DNA from: a virus
Virus record (IMG/VR): IMGVR_UViG_3300009184_000094
Span: 1 to 36,776 of that record
Reading direction: 5' to 3' (one strand)
DNA: 36,776 nt
This document shows, piece after piece, positions 7,206 to 15,239 of the stretch; position 1 is the first letter of the stretch; each line of letters begins with the position of its first letter. Both the position numbers and the translations under genes were made by a program. The notes beneath the pieces are model-generated. The model was not told the DNA's origin. It saw only the letters and a program-made list of their open reading frames with translations, and ran no database searches.

Positions 7206-7922
7206 ATGAATAAGTTAGATCAAATAATTAGAAAAGTCATTAGGGAGGCAACTGGTGATAGCACGAATTCAAGAGGATCTTATATTTTACCGTTACAACC
7301 TGGTTTTAGACCGTGGAGTAAATCTTCTTTAGGTCCATTTACCGATAAAGTTTCTGATTTTGATAGTCCTTTATTAGATTATGATAGTTATGATGGTTCT
7401 TTAGATGAAAGACTCGATGATATTAAAAAAATAGAAACGACGGCAAGAAAGGTGACTAATTTTATAAAAAATCATCCATACGCCACTTTTTCTGATGATG
7501 ACGGTAATGTTATAAATCCCTTTATGACAAAAGAAGGACAACCTTCTTTTTCAGAAAAAATGAGTCCGTTTACAGAAAAAGTTCCATTTAATGAGTGGGT
7601 TGAAGTTGCCGATAAAGGTGTTTTAAATGAAGATTTAGCCGTTTGGTTTGGGACAAAGAAGAAACCTAAGGGGTCTTCTCAACCAAAAGGTCCTTGGGTA
7701 GATATTTGTCGTAAAGTCGATGGAAAACACCCTCCCTGTGGACGACAAGACACATCTAAAGGTTCATACCCAAAATGTCGAGCTGCAGGTGTTGCCGGTA
7801 AAATGAGCGATTCGCAAAAAAGATCTGCTTGTCAACAAAAAAGAACAGCAGAAAAAAAAGATACTCAAACAGGTAAAGGTCAAAAACCTGTTATGACAAG
7901 TTATAAACCAAGAAAAAAATAA
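7206..7922 (+). CDS. Putative capsid-targeted protein with DUF5872-like Cys/Lys C-terminus
   Basis: A 238-residue protein. Residues 1-14 (MNKLDQIIRKVIRE) form an amphipathic helix ending I-R-E before Ala, the form of a T4 capsid targeting sequence with a gp21 cleavage site. The same 14-residue layout begins the protein at 9183-9650. The middle is acidic and Pro/Ser-rich. The C-terminus (about 148-213) has WFGTKKKPKGSSQPKGPWV, then C168, C178, C191 and C209 in a CRK..PPCGR..YPKCRAAG..MS pattern, then a basic tail. That pattern resembles DUF5872, a phage and large-virus domain of unknown function; the match is by eye. A basic packaged DNA-associated protein is plausible. The gene follows a perfect TATTTATA element and is 5 nt from the next gene. 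Confidence 0.75.
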   Translation: MNKLDQIIRKVIREATGDSTNSRGSYILPLQPGFRPWSKSSLGPFTDKVSDFDSPLLDYDSYDGSLDERLDDIKKIETTARKVTNFIKNHPYATFSDDDGNVINPFMTKEGQPSFSEKMSPFTEKVPFNEWVEVADKGVLNEDLAVWFGTKKKPKGSSQPKGPWVDICRKVDGKHPPCGRQDTSKGSYPKCRAAGVAGKMSDSQKRSACQQKRTAEKKDTQTGKGQKPVMTSYKPRKK

Positions 7923-7927
7923 AGATT

Positions 7928-8392
7928 ATGAATACAAATAGATTTAAACAACTTTTAGAATCTCACATGGGTAATGTAAGGCCACTATTAGTCGAACAAG
8001 TAACAACAGGTAGTAATTTAGGACCTATTAATTGTTATAAATTAATTGACATTAGAAAAATGAGTGAAGGAACTCCATCGATCGAAATAGGGTCCTCGGT
8101 TGTAAATAACATTACTCAAGAAGAACCTGGACTTTGGAGTGTTGTGGTTAAAGTTCAAAACCCATCTATGATTCCTGACAGTCCTGTAGGTGAAGTTCAA
8201 ACAGAATATGAATTAGATATTGTTCCTTTATCAAGATTTTTTAAAAGTCAATTAAATGCTGAAAATCCTGTAGATTCTAAAGAAATGATTGTGTTAACTT
8301 ATGATTCTACAGGACAAAAACATTTTTGTAAGGCTAAAGACCCAAATGATCAATCAAATATAGTAGCTGTAAATCCTGCTAGTGGAGGATAG
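7928..8392 (+). CDS. Hypothetical virion-candidate protein with leader-like N-terminus
   Basis: A 154-residue protein. The N-terminus (MNTNRFKQLLESHMGNVRPLLVEQ) offers two (I/L)-x-E sites, after Glu11 and Glu23, so it could be a capsid-targeting leader trimmed by the prohead protease. The remainder is beta-rich (CYKLIDIRKM, SIEIGSSVVNNITQ, GLWSVVVKVQNP, YELDIVPLSRFF) and Gly/Ser-ended, suggesting a compact beta domain. It is probably cotranscribed with the preceding gene (5-nt gap) and abuts the convergent lipoprotein gene end to end. No family was recognised; packaging is inference from the leader. Confidence 0.7.
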   Translation: MNTNRFKQLLESHMGNVRPLLVEQVTTGSNLGPINCYKLIDIRKMSEGTPSIEIGSSVVNNITQEEPGLWSVVVKVQNPSMIPDSPVGEVQTEYELDIVPLSRFFKSQLNAENPVDSKEMIVLTYDSTGQKHFCKAKDPNDQSNIVAVNPASGG

Positions 8393-8656
8393 TTATTTTA
8401 ATTTTAGACCTAATTTTTGATCTAATTCTTCATAAGAAAAAACAAAATTTTGGTAAAAATAATTTCTTTCTTCTTGAGTCCAAGTTGAGATTATCAACGC
8501 ATCTTCATCCAAACTTTTTTGTATTTTTTGAAGTTTAGTTAAGGTATCTGAATTATTAATTGAATTTAAAGAATAAGCATCACAACCTGCATTTTTAGAA
8601 GTTTTACAACTAAGTAATGTTAGTGACAAAATAGTTACAATTATTAGACTTTTCAT
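8393..8656 (-). CDS. Small lipoprotein
   Basis: An 87-residue protein with a classical lipoprotein signal: MKSLIIVTILSLTLLSC, with lipobox LLSC and acylated Cys17. The mature part is a roughly 70-residue helical, charged domain (TLTKLQKIQKSLDEDALI, WTQEERNYFYQNFVFSYEELDQKL). The residues after Cys (KTSKNAG) lack the acidic cluster used for surface export in many Bacteroidota, so the protein probably faces the periplasm. Phage lipoproteins of this size act in superinfection exclusion or as outer-membrane spanins. No inner-membrane spanin partner is obvious next to it, so the role is open. The gene is 2 nt downstream of the next minus-strand gene. Confidence 0.78.
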   Translation of the reverse strand: MKSLIIVTILSLTLLSCKTSKNAGCDAYSLNSINNSDTLTKLQKIQKSLDEDALIISTWTQEERNYFYQNFVFSYEELDQKLGLKLK

Positions 8657-8658
8657 TT

Positions 8659-9090
8659 TTATTGGTTTTTTTGGGTTTCTTTAATTATTGCTTCATATAC
8701 TTTATCTAACGTATTTTTTACATTAGACTTAATTGTAATTTCGGTGTTTGATCTTCTTTTTTCAGTTTCTGTATCATATAAATATGTAATTCTTTCGTAA
8801 TCTCTATTAGAAAGTCTAACATCATAATGAAAAACGTGATTTGTTATTTCGACTCTACCATAATCAATTAAGATGAAAAGATTTAACTTTTCATTAATTA
8901 TAAATCTTTTTTGAGACATGGGTGCGATCATAAAATCTGAATCTTTATCAGAAATCAATTTTACACAAATTTTAAATGCTGTTTTTTCATGTAACTCGAC
9001 TTCTTCATAAGTCTTCATTGATGAAGATCTACCAATCTTATTTAATCTTACTTTAAATCGTTTGTAGAACCTGTTGAATAATTTTTTCAT
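8659..9090 (-). CDS. Hypothetical protein next to the lipoprotein
   Basis: A 143-residue protein with a strongly basic N-terminus (MKKLFNRFYKRFKVRLNKIGR) followed by a beta-rich body (FKICVKLISDKDSDFMIAP, LNLFILIDYGRVEITNHVFHYDVRLS) and a C-terminal helix. There is no membrane segment or signal peptide. It is probably cotranscribed with the lipoprotein (2-nt gap). A TATATTTG sequence 20 nt upstream resembles the Bacteroidota housekeeping -7 element rather than the TATTTATA element, so this pair may be expressed early. No family was recognised. Confidence 0.7.
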   Translation of the reverse strand: MKKLFNRFYKRFKVRLNKIGRSSSMKTYEEVELHEKTAFKICVKLISDKDSDFMIAPMSQKRFIINEKLNLFILIDYGRVEITNHVFHYDVRLSNRDYERITYLYDTETEKRRSNTEITIKSNVKNTLDKVYEAIIKETQKNQ

Positions 9091-9110
9091 ACGTTTGTTT
9101 TATTGTTCTA

Positions 9111-9118
9111 CAAATATA
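9111..9118 (-). promoter_or_regulatory. Possible host-type promoter -7 element
   Basis: On the minus strand this reads TATATTTG, matching the Bacteroidota -7 consensus TAnnTTTG, 20 nt before the start codon at 9090. No clear TTG -33 element was found at the proper distance, so the call is weak. Confidence 0.3.
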
Positions 9119-9182
9119 TGAATTAATTAGATTAAAAAAAATTTTTGGAAAAAAAATTCTTAAAAAAGTGGTTTTATTTTTT

Positions 9183-9650
9183 TTAACAATAAGGTGGGGA
9201 ACATTTTTTATTTCCGTCTAATCCTTTGATTTTACCTTTACATACTTGAATAGCGTGGCCATTCGCATAAGCTGAAGGGTACACGTCATATTTTGCTTTA
9301 GCCGATGCCTTTCCTCTAGCACATAACTTTGTTCCTGTTTTTTTTCTACCTTCCATCATAACCATATCTCTATCATCAATGTTCATAGAGAGTTCCATAC
9401 CATCTTTTTTTGATTCATTCATTAAAAAATCAAATACTTGATCCATGTTGTTTTTTGCTTCACTAATATGATCTTGTGCCCAATCATGTCCATTTTCTAA
9501 TACAGATTCGATCATCCCATGATCCAAATCTAATAATAAATCACATTGTCTTCTCATTTGTTCTAAATTTGAAAAGAACATATATCTCGAAGATCTTTCT
9601 TCGTGAGTTTCTCTAATAACTTTTTTAATGATTGAGTTTAAATTTTTCAT
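9183..9650 (-). CDS. Putative capsid-targeted protein with YPSAYANGHA-type C-terminus
   Basis: A 155-residue protein. Residues 1-14 (MKNLNSIIKKVIRE) are nearly the same amphipathic leader as in the protein at 7206-7922, ending I-R-E before Thr, a likely prohead protease site. The middle (about 25-100) is acidic and helical. The C-terminal module (about 103-155) reads KKTGTKLCARGKASAKAKYD, then VYPSAYANGHAIQVCKGKIKG and a CSPPYC end, with Cys at 110, 137, 150 and 155. This Cys/Lys/Ala module with YPSAYAN is recurrent in phage small proteins of unknown function. It is transcribed just after the 9654-10031 gene (3-nt gap). Packaging is inferred from the leader. Confidence 0.75.
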   Translation of the reverse strand: MKNLNSIIKKVIRETHEERSSRYMFFSNLEQMRRQCDLLLDLDHGMIESVLENGHDWAQDHISEAKNNMDQVFDFLMNESKKDGMELSMNIDDRDMVMMEGRKKTGTKLCARGKASAKAKYDVYPSAYANGHAIQVCKGKIKGLDGNKKCSPPYC

Positions 9651-9653
9651 ATA

Positions 9654-10031
9654 TTAGTTGTTTAATCCGTCAGGTCCTCCGAGAGTAACCGCATTTTGTT
9701 GTACTACATTCATACCATAATTTGTTGTCCAAACAGGATGAGGTAATATTAATTCTGTGGTTCCGCCAGAACAATTAGGAGCACATAATGTGTATTCGTA
9801 ATTAACATCTATTGTGTTATCATCCATACATTCAGAACAACCCCCAAAATACGCTGAAATTCCCGTGTAATTTGATGTTGGTGATTCACTATCATCTAAA
9901 ACTTCACCACATAGGACAATCCCATTTTCTCCACTAAAGGAAAATGATATTCCAGGTAATACTGAACCATCTATTTCAACATCAACAAGTCCTCCTGATG
10001 TACAAAGTTGTAATACATAAATTGCTGCCAT
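9654..10031 (-). CDS. Cys-rich small virion-candidate protein
   Basis: A 125-residue beta-rich protein that starts directly with strands (AAIYVLQLCTSGGLVDVEIDGS) and has seven Cys residues, including a GGCSECMDD pair and LCAPNCSGG. It has no signal peptide and no charged helix. It is acidic and Gly/Asn/Ser-rich, which suits a small external decoration or fibre-associated protein. It has a perfect TATTTATA element 13 nt before the ATG and is followed at 3 nt by the leader-bearing gene. No family was recognised; the virion role is inferred from composition and promoter type. Confidence 0.7.
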   Translation of the reverse strand: MAAIYVLQLCTSGGLVDVEIDGSVLPGISFSFSGENGIVLCGEVLDDSESPTSNYTGISAYFGGCSECMDDNTIDVNYEYTLCAPNCSGGTTELILPHPVWTTNYGMNVVQQNAVTLGGPDGLNN

Positions 10032-10044
10032 TTTCTTTTTTTAT

Positions 10045-10053
10045 TATAAATAC
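10045..10053 (-). promoter_or_regulatory. Candidate late promoter before the Cys-rich small protein
   Basis: Minus strand GTATTTATA, a perfect copy, ends 13 nt before the ATG at 10031. The leader is almost pure A with one G and one T. Confidence 0.5.
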
Positions 10054-10055
10054 TT

Positions 10056-11519
10056 CTATTTTTTATTTACGATTTGAAATTGTATTTGTTTTTTATACGT
10101 ATTGATCTGACCTGTCGATTTTACTTGAATATCTATAAAATATTCATTAGGTATTTTATCTCTCGTATCGAACATAAAATAATATTCATTAGGTGTTCTA
10201 TTAATTTTAGTCCAATCTTGAACAATAACTTCAGTTTGACCTTCTCTAACATAAACACGATAGGACGCATCTACATTTGGTAATAATTTGTTTGTCGTAT
10301 ATGCCTCTTTAATTATAACACCAACTTTTCTTAAATCTGAATTAAGAATTTTTTCATTTTGTAAAATACCATAATAATCAAATCCAAATTGTTGTGGATT
10401 ATTTACAGAAGTTCCAATTTGAATTGATTTCTTTGTTGGGTATATTGTAAAATCGTTAATTACATTTGGTAATTGTATCCCATTTAAAAATATATTTGAC
10501 CATGTATCAGTAAAAATACAAGGGGTCTTGTAACCTAAAAGAGGTGGTATTGTTATCTCATACACACCTTGAGTTCTTTTACAACTTGGTAAATTTATTA
10601 ACCCTTGAATTGGGGTTCCATTTGAATCACTTATGGTAACCAATGGATTTTGATCTAAATTCATAAAACTGCCATCTTCAAAAACATACAAATATAACTT
10701 GTTTGTTTTACCCAATGTAAAATAATTTCTGTCGTCTTGAATTAGATCGTCATAAGTAGTTTCTAAAAATGGTTCATAAAAAGTTTGTGTATGTCGAGTA
10801 AAAAACCCTACAGAATAACTTCCTTCAGTTCCTGTTAATAACTCAACTTGAGGTAGATATGCAATCCCCCAACCTACATGGTTAGGTATTCCACCATTAA
10901 GAAGACTATTGATCTCGTTTGTCATATCAAATTCGATATTTTCATCCCCAAACTGAAAATGTTGTACATCGACAATGGTTAATGCTGAAAATGGATAACC
11001 CCCCAAATTTAAATTATTATAAATTCCAGGTGCCCCCCATTTTCCTAATGTTGTAGTTTGATACCAATTTGATGGTCTATTGGAATAATTTCGATCACTT
11101 TCAATCGGGTCTTTGACATCGTAATAATCATAACCAACCCCTTCGTCCCAATATTGAGGTTTTGATGGATCATCATTCAAATAAGGTATTCTAAATAAAA
11201 TTAAATCAAACGAAGTTGCTCTAAATCTACCATCAGGAGTTGTTGTATTCAATAACTCTTTGTTGAAATAAGAGGTATTAGTCATTTTTAACTTATGGAC
11301 CATACCTGAAATACTACAATTCGTTGAGATAACTCCTGTTGTAATTTTTTGTTTTAAAAGTTCTAAATCTAAATCAAAAATAAATCTAGAATATCCCGTA
11401 GGATCACTTATACCACCATTTCCATAGAATAACTCCATAACAGGGTTTCTTCCTGTATTAACGTAACTATTAGAAACTATAGTATTATTTTTACTAAAGT
11501 AAGAATTATTTATCGACAT
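10056..11519 (-). CDS. Putative tail-fibre or baseplate-associated structural protein
   Basis: A 487-residue, aromatic- and Asn/Thr-rich beta protein without signal peptide or membrane segment. The first 250 residues (TGRNPVMELFYGNGG, SRFIFDLDLELLKQKI, VQHFQFGDENIEFDMTNEIN) look like a DNRLRE-type carbohydrate-associated beta sandwich, judged by eye. The C-terminal 200 residues resemble Ig-like domains (SIQIGTSVNNPQQFGFDYYG, YRVYVREGQTEVIVQDW). It sits immediately after the gp5-like hub gene in the transcription direction and has its own perfect promoter element. It is likely a virion protein of the tail end; exact identity is unknown. Confidence 0.75.
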   Translation of the reverse strand: MSINNSYFSKNNTIVSNSYVNTGRNPVMELFYGNGGISDPTGYSRFIFDLDLELLKQKITTGVISTNCSISGMVHKLKMTNTSYFNKELLNTTTPDGRFRATSFDLILFRIPYLNDDPSKPQYWDEGVGYDYYDVKDPIESDRNYSNRPSNWYQTTTLGKWGAPGIYNNLNLGGYPFSALTIVDVQHFQFGDENIEFDMTNEINSLLNGGIPNHVGWGIAYLPQVELLTGTEGSYSVGFFTRHTQTFYEPFLETTYDDLIQDDRNYFTLGKTNKLYLYVFEDGSFMNLDQNPLVTISDSNGTPIQGLINLPSCKRTQGVYEITIPPLLGYKTPCIFTDTWSNIFLNGIQLPNVINDFTIYPTKKSIQIGTSVNNPQQFGFDYYGILQNEKILNSDLRKVGVIIKEAYTTNKLLPNVDASYRVYVREGQTEVIVQDWTKINRTPNEYYFMFDTRDKIPNEYFIDIQVKSTGQINTYKKQIQFQIVNKK

Positions 11520-11530
11520 TTACTTTTATT

Positions 11531-11540
11531 TATAAATATC
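11531..11540 (-). promoter_or_regulatory. Candidate late promoter before the putative fibre/baseplate gene
   Basis: Minus strand GATATTTATA, a perfect copy, ends 11 nt before the ATG at 11519 and overlaps the stop end of the hub gene. Confidence 0.5.
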
Positions 11541-13089
11541 AATTAATTCGAATATTTTGATTAAGAATTGTGTTATCGGCATCCTGTATTAATTTTCTAA
11601 TATCATCAATACTTGTTCCGTCCGTTCCGATTGGTATTGGAGCTTTATTTATGTTATGTACGTGAGACCCTAAAAAATTCACAATAACATTTAATAATTT
11701 CATAAGTTGGTCACCTCTAACCATTGGATCTGTTCTATCTACAATTTCTTCAGTAAATTGAAGTTGATCAATTCCGTATAAAGAATCTTGTAAATTTATT
11801 TTTTGACCTTTTGCTTTTGTTGGTATTTGAGTTTTATGTGATAACAAATAAACATTATCACTACCTAAAACACTATATGATGTTGGATTTGGTCTGTATT
11901 CACTAACCTCAATATCTATTTTTTTAATTTCATTTTGTTGTCCAATAACCCCTCGAGACCAAACTAAAAAACTACCACTAAAAATATCATAAGGATTTAG
12001 TTTTATTTTTTTATTAAACAAAGACACCATTGGAAAATCTGTGGTTCCTGAAGAAATTAATGTATCTGCATTTTTTTTACTAGGTCTAACATAAAAAGGA
12101 AATTGATTTTCTAACATTAGATCTGGTTGTGGTGGATACATGGGATATCCATCTATTTTAATTTTTCCATCATTTACGTTATCGATAAATGTGTTTATCA
12201 AGTTGGATGCTAAATCAAAAGTTAAACCAGTAAAAAAGATTTCATAATCTACAGAACTTTTATAATTGTCTAAGTCCGACAAACCATTCACGTTTATTGT
12301 TGTTGTTTGTGGATTGCTAACTAATGTGAATAACTTTACATTACCATTGTAAAAAGTGTCACCTGTTGATCCACCACCAATTGTTTGTCCGCTAATAACA
12401 ACACTATTAGTTAATTCCCACTCTATTAGTCTTTTTACTTGTAGAGACTTTGTTTGAGTAACATCTGCAGTTTCTTTGGGTAATTTTGTTCTTTCTAAAT
12501 CAAAGTTTGAAATTTGTAAAAAACCCCAATTTGAATTTTTTGTTGGAAATGGGGACTCAAGAGTCGGAGGAGAACTTACTCCTGATCTAACTAAAACCGA
12601 ATCTTGTTTAACAATAACATCTGACGCACCTCTCCCTAAAAGTGCATTGTCTTCAGGTTCTGGATAAATACCGAATACTTTAGGTATGGTTTTACCTTCA
12701 TTATCTTTTAACGGGGCGGCTTGTTTCATATACTCACCACTAGACAACATACTTTGTGAGTTAACGTAAGTTTCTAATAAATTATTTTGTGGTTTTTGAA
12801 TCGGGCCTTGTATGTAAAATTTAGAATTACCTGTTCTTTCTTTAACGTTTGAATAAAAAACATGAACGTATTCACCAATAGCCGGAACTTGTGAAATATA
12901 ATATGGTAATAATGGTAAAAAAACTAATGTATCTTTTGAGGTCCATTGTTCTATTACTGGTATATCACCATTTGGTTCTATATCCACTTTAGTTTCTTGT
13001 TTTGGAAATACCCTTAGTCTTCCTAACATTAAAGGATCTTTATTGTCTAAGACCTCACCTTGAAAAATAGTTCTTCCCTTAAACATCAT
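11539..13089 (-). CDS. 5: Baseplate hub / central spike OB-fold protein, T4 gp5-like
   Basis: A 516-residue protein starting with the gp5/VgrG OB-fold signature: FQGEVLDNKDPLMLGRLRVF at about 9-28, where G-x-V, DP-x3-GR-x-RVFP is the family pattern. It continues with DIPVIEQWTSKDTLVFLPLLPYYISQVPAIGEYVHVFY, also typical of the OB domain. The C-terminus has FLGSHVHNINKAPIPIGTDG, a late conserved region of these spike-associated proteins. Unlike T4 gp5, no lysozyme domain is visible, so peptidoglycan digestion, if needed, must be elsewhere. The start overlaps the stop of the 13086-13313 gene as ATGA; a second ATG follows directly. Confidence 0.82.
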   Translation of the reverse strand: MMFKGRTIFQGEVLDNKDPLMLGRLRVFPKQETKVDIEPNGDIPVIEQWTSKDTLVFLPLLPYYISQVPAIGEYVHVFYSNVKERTGNSKFYIQGPIQKPQNNLLETYVNSQSMLSSGEYMKQAAPLKDNEGKTIPKVFGIYPEPEDNALLGRGASDVIVKQDSVLVRSGVSSPPTLESPFPTKNSNWGFLQISNFDLERTKLPKETADVTQTKSLQVKRLIEWELTNSVVISGQTIGGGSTGDTFYNGNVKLFTLVSNPQTTTINVNGLSDLDNYKSSVDYEIFFTGLTFDLASNLINTFIDNVNDGKIKIDGYPMYPPQPDLMLENQFPFYVRPSKKNADTLISSGTTDFPMVSLFNKKIKLNPYDIFSGSFLVWSRGVIGQQNEIKKIDIEVSEYRPNPTSYSVLGSDNVYLLSHKTQIPTKAKGQKINLQDSLYGIDQLQFTEEIVDRTDPMVRGDQLMKLLNVIVNFLGSHVHNINKAPIPIGTDGTSIDDIRKLIQDADNTILNQNIRIN

Positions 13090-13313
13090 GTTCTACTTGT
13101 ATATTCTTTATGTAATAAATTATAGGTATATTCTAACTTATCTAAATGGTCGGACATCTTTAATAAAGTCTCTTTAGTGTAATTAAAATCTTTTTCGACA
13201 TATTGTAAAGCGAGTGCCAAATCTTTGTTTGAAGAATCTTTATAATTTCTAATGATTTCTAATATTTTTGAAGATTCTACTTTTTCTGTTTCTATTTTAA
13301 ACTGATTTTCCAT
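13086..13313 (-). CDS. Small coiled-coil hypothetical protein
   Basis: A 75-residue charged helical protein. The second half (YTKETLLKMSDHLDKLEYTYNLLHKEY) has coiled-coil heptad spacing. It overlaps the end of the upstream 644-residue gene by 17 nt and the start of the hub gene by 4 nt (ATGA), which strongly supports coding and translational coupling. In T4-like phages small chaperones or adaptors can sit beside hub genes, but this one was not matched to a family. Confidence 0.7.
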   Translation of the reverse strand: MENQFKIETEKVESSKILEIIRNYKDSSNKDLALALQYVEKDFNYTKETLLKMSDHLDKLEYTYNLLHKEYTSRT

Positions 13314-15231
13314 ATGCTTTTTTAGGTGTTGTTAAAAATAATGGGGTTACCGTCAATTTTGGTACTGCAATTAATGTTTTACCATTTTGAGTACTTTCTT
13401 CATCCATTCCATCGATCATTGCAAAAACAGAGGCCATGAATTCATTTGGACTACCGTCCGGCATTGGTCCAGTCGGTATCCCTAACTCCTCAAATTGTTT
13501 CACAACGTTTATATATGCTCTTGTTGGTGAATACCCATCCAACAAACGAGATGTGAAAAGTAACGGTAAAGGAACATCGGCTCCCGAATTTTTTTCTATG
13601 CTGGATATTTTCTTTTTAAGTGCTAAACTTAATAACTTAGATAAATCATCAACTATTGATTTGCAATCTCGAAAGTCTTTTAACACTTTAATTCCAATAC
13701 CAATACCTAATATTGTTAAAGGAAAAATCATATTTTTAATTCTTTTTTTACTTTCTTTGGCAATATCTTTCTTTAGTTCTAAAATCAATAGAGCAATATC
13801 TTTACGGACTATTTTGAAAATAATACCAGTAAAAATAGCACCTACTTTTGAAACAAACTCAATAAAAAATGTTTTGAAATTTTTAGTAAAATCTTCTAAA
13901 GTTACTGTTGAATCAACATCTACAGGATTTCCTATGGTTTTTGCCAAATACATAAACGGTAAAAGAATTTTAGGCGATAATATTGACGTAAGTAATGCTT
14001 TTGGGAATTCTTCAATCCATGATGAATCAAAGGCCAATTTAAATCTACCATCCGTCGTGTTGTAAATAACCGCAGATGTTTCCTCTAAAAAATTTGTTTG
14101 ATTAGTACCTTCGGTAAATTGAATACTTGATAACGCATCAACTACGGCTTCGGTATTCATTTGTATATCTAAATTTTCACAATCCTCGAACTGAATTATA
14201 TTTCTTTTGATATTTGACACATTTTCTTCGATTAACCTTAAATCTAATTCGGTTAATTCAAAAAAAGAATCGTCAATTAAATCATTTTCAGAGACTTTTG
14301 CGTTACCAGAAACATCAATAGATGCACTTGAATCATAACACAATCCCAAAGCTCTTTGGCATAATTTCATAAATTTTTGAAAGGATGCTATTTGGTTTTT
14401 ACTACTATCTTTATATGAAAAAATAGAACCTGTTATGATGTTCATTAATTGTGTGTAAAAATTTTTTTGATCAAAAAGATCAATTGTTTCGAAGTAGTCA
14501 CTTAAAAATTTATCAACAGTAAAAGGTGTTGATCTAACACTACTTGTCATTTTAATAAAATTACCATTTACAATATTACCGGTAATAGGGTCATTATAAC
14601 TCTGAACATACTCATAATTAAAAATTCCTTCTCCTGATTTACCAATATAATCTGTACCAACAACCGCACTTATTGGTTGATTTAAATTTTGTATTCTATC
14701 ATAAATTGATTTGTTCATTGCAAACGGAGGAACAAAATATGCGATAGGTTCTTTTTCGTATATTAATTTACCAAGTTTTGAATCTGAATTAGTTGTTAAA
14801 GTTTCAAAAAAATCGATAGATTGAACTTTTATATATTGAGTTTGGTTAAAACTAATCTGAAAATCCACGGAACACCCTAACGTTTTAATTATTGTTTCAG
14901 TCAAAATTTCTTTAAGATCTGGTTTTATTTCTTTTAAAGATTTTGTTAAAACTTTTTTTACATAGGAGTTAGTTTCCGCTCCACTACCTCTTGCTAACTT
15001 TATAAGGTTCACTAACTCTTCAAAGGCGGTTTTAGTTGTTTTTTGATATTCTTGTTTTTTTTCTGACCACTCAGTAAGTTGAGTTTTTAAAAATTTTTCA
15101 TTTTTGTCAAAAGAATTAGAAACTTTTTTTTTTAAATTTTTTTGATCTTTTTTAAGTTCTTTGTATTTTGGGAAAACCTGAGCTTCTTTATCTAATTTTT
15201 TGAACCCTTCTGAAATATCTATCTGTGCCAT
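13297..15231 (-). CDS. Large putative baseplate or tail structural protein
   Basis: A 644-residue protein of unknown family. Residues 1-95 form a Lys-rich coiled coil. The region from about 110 to 400 is mixed. Three hydrophobic stretches follow: near 410-445 (KALLTSILSPKILLPFMYLA), 455-477 (FFIEFVSKVGAIFTGIIFKIV) and 501-517 (MIFPLTILGIGIGIKVL). A soluble C-terminal domain contains DGYSPTRAYINVVKQFEEL and GIPTGPMPDGSPNEFMASVF. The hydrophobic segments could insert in the host membrane during infection or pack in a tail core. Operon linkage with the hub gene argues for a tail role. A convergent-strand shadow ORF exists inside and is not considered real. Confidence 0.75.
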   Translation of the reverse strand: MAQIDISEGFKKLDKEAQVFPKYKELKKDQKNLKKKVSNSFDKNEKFLKTQLTEWSEKKQEYQKTTKTAFEELVNLIKLARGSGAETNSYVKKVLTKSLKEIKPDLKEILTETIIKTLGCSVDFQISFNQTQYIKVQSIDFFETLTTNSDSKLGKLIYEKEPIAYFVPPFAMNKSIYDRIQNLNQPISAVVGTDYIGKSGEGIFNYEYVQSYNDPITGNIVNGNFIKMTSSVRSTPFTVDKFLSDYFETIDLFDQKNFYTQLMNIITGSIFSYKDSSKNQIASFQKFMKLCQRALGLCYDSSASIDVSGNAKVSENDLIDDSFFELTELDLRLIEENVSNIKRNIIQFEDCENLDIQMNTEAVVDALSSIQFTEGTNQTNFLEETSAVIYNTTDGRFKLAFDSSWIEEFPKALLTSILSPKILLPFMYLAKTIGNPVDVDSTVTLEDFTKNFKTFFIEFVSKVGAIFTGIIFKIVRKDIALLILELKKDIAKESKKRIKNMIFPLTILGIGIGIKVLKDFRDCKSIVDDLSKLLSLALKKKISSIEKNSGADVPLPLLFTSRLLDGYSPTRAYINVVKQFEELGIPTGPMPDGSPNEFMASVFAMIDGMDEESTQNGKTLIAVPKLTVTPLFLTTPKKAYGKSV

Positions 15232-15239
15232 AATAAAAA

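Noticed and set aside
13436-14065. A 209-codon plus-strand open frame opposite the 644-residue gene
   Set aside because: It lies wholly inside a well-packed minus-strand gene; composition (Ser/Ile/Phe-rich, without domain-like motifs) looks like an antisense shadow in AT-rich DNA.
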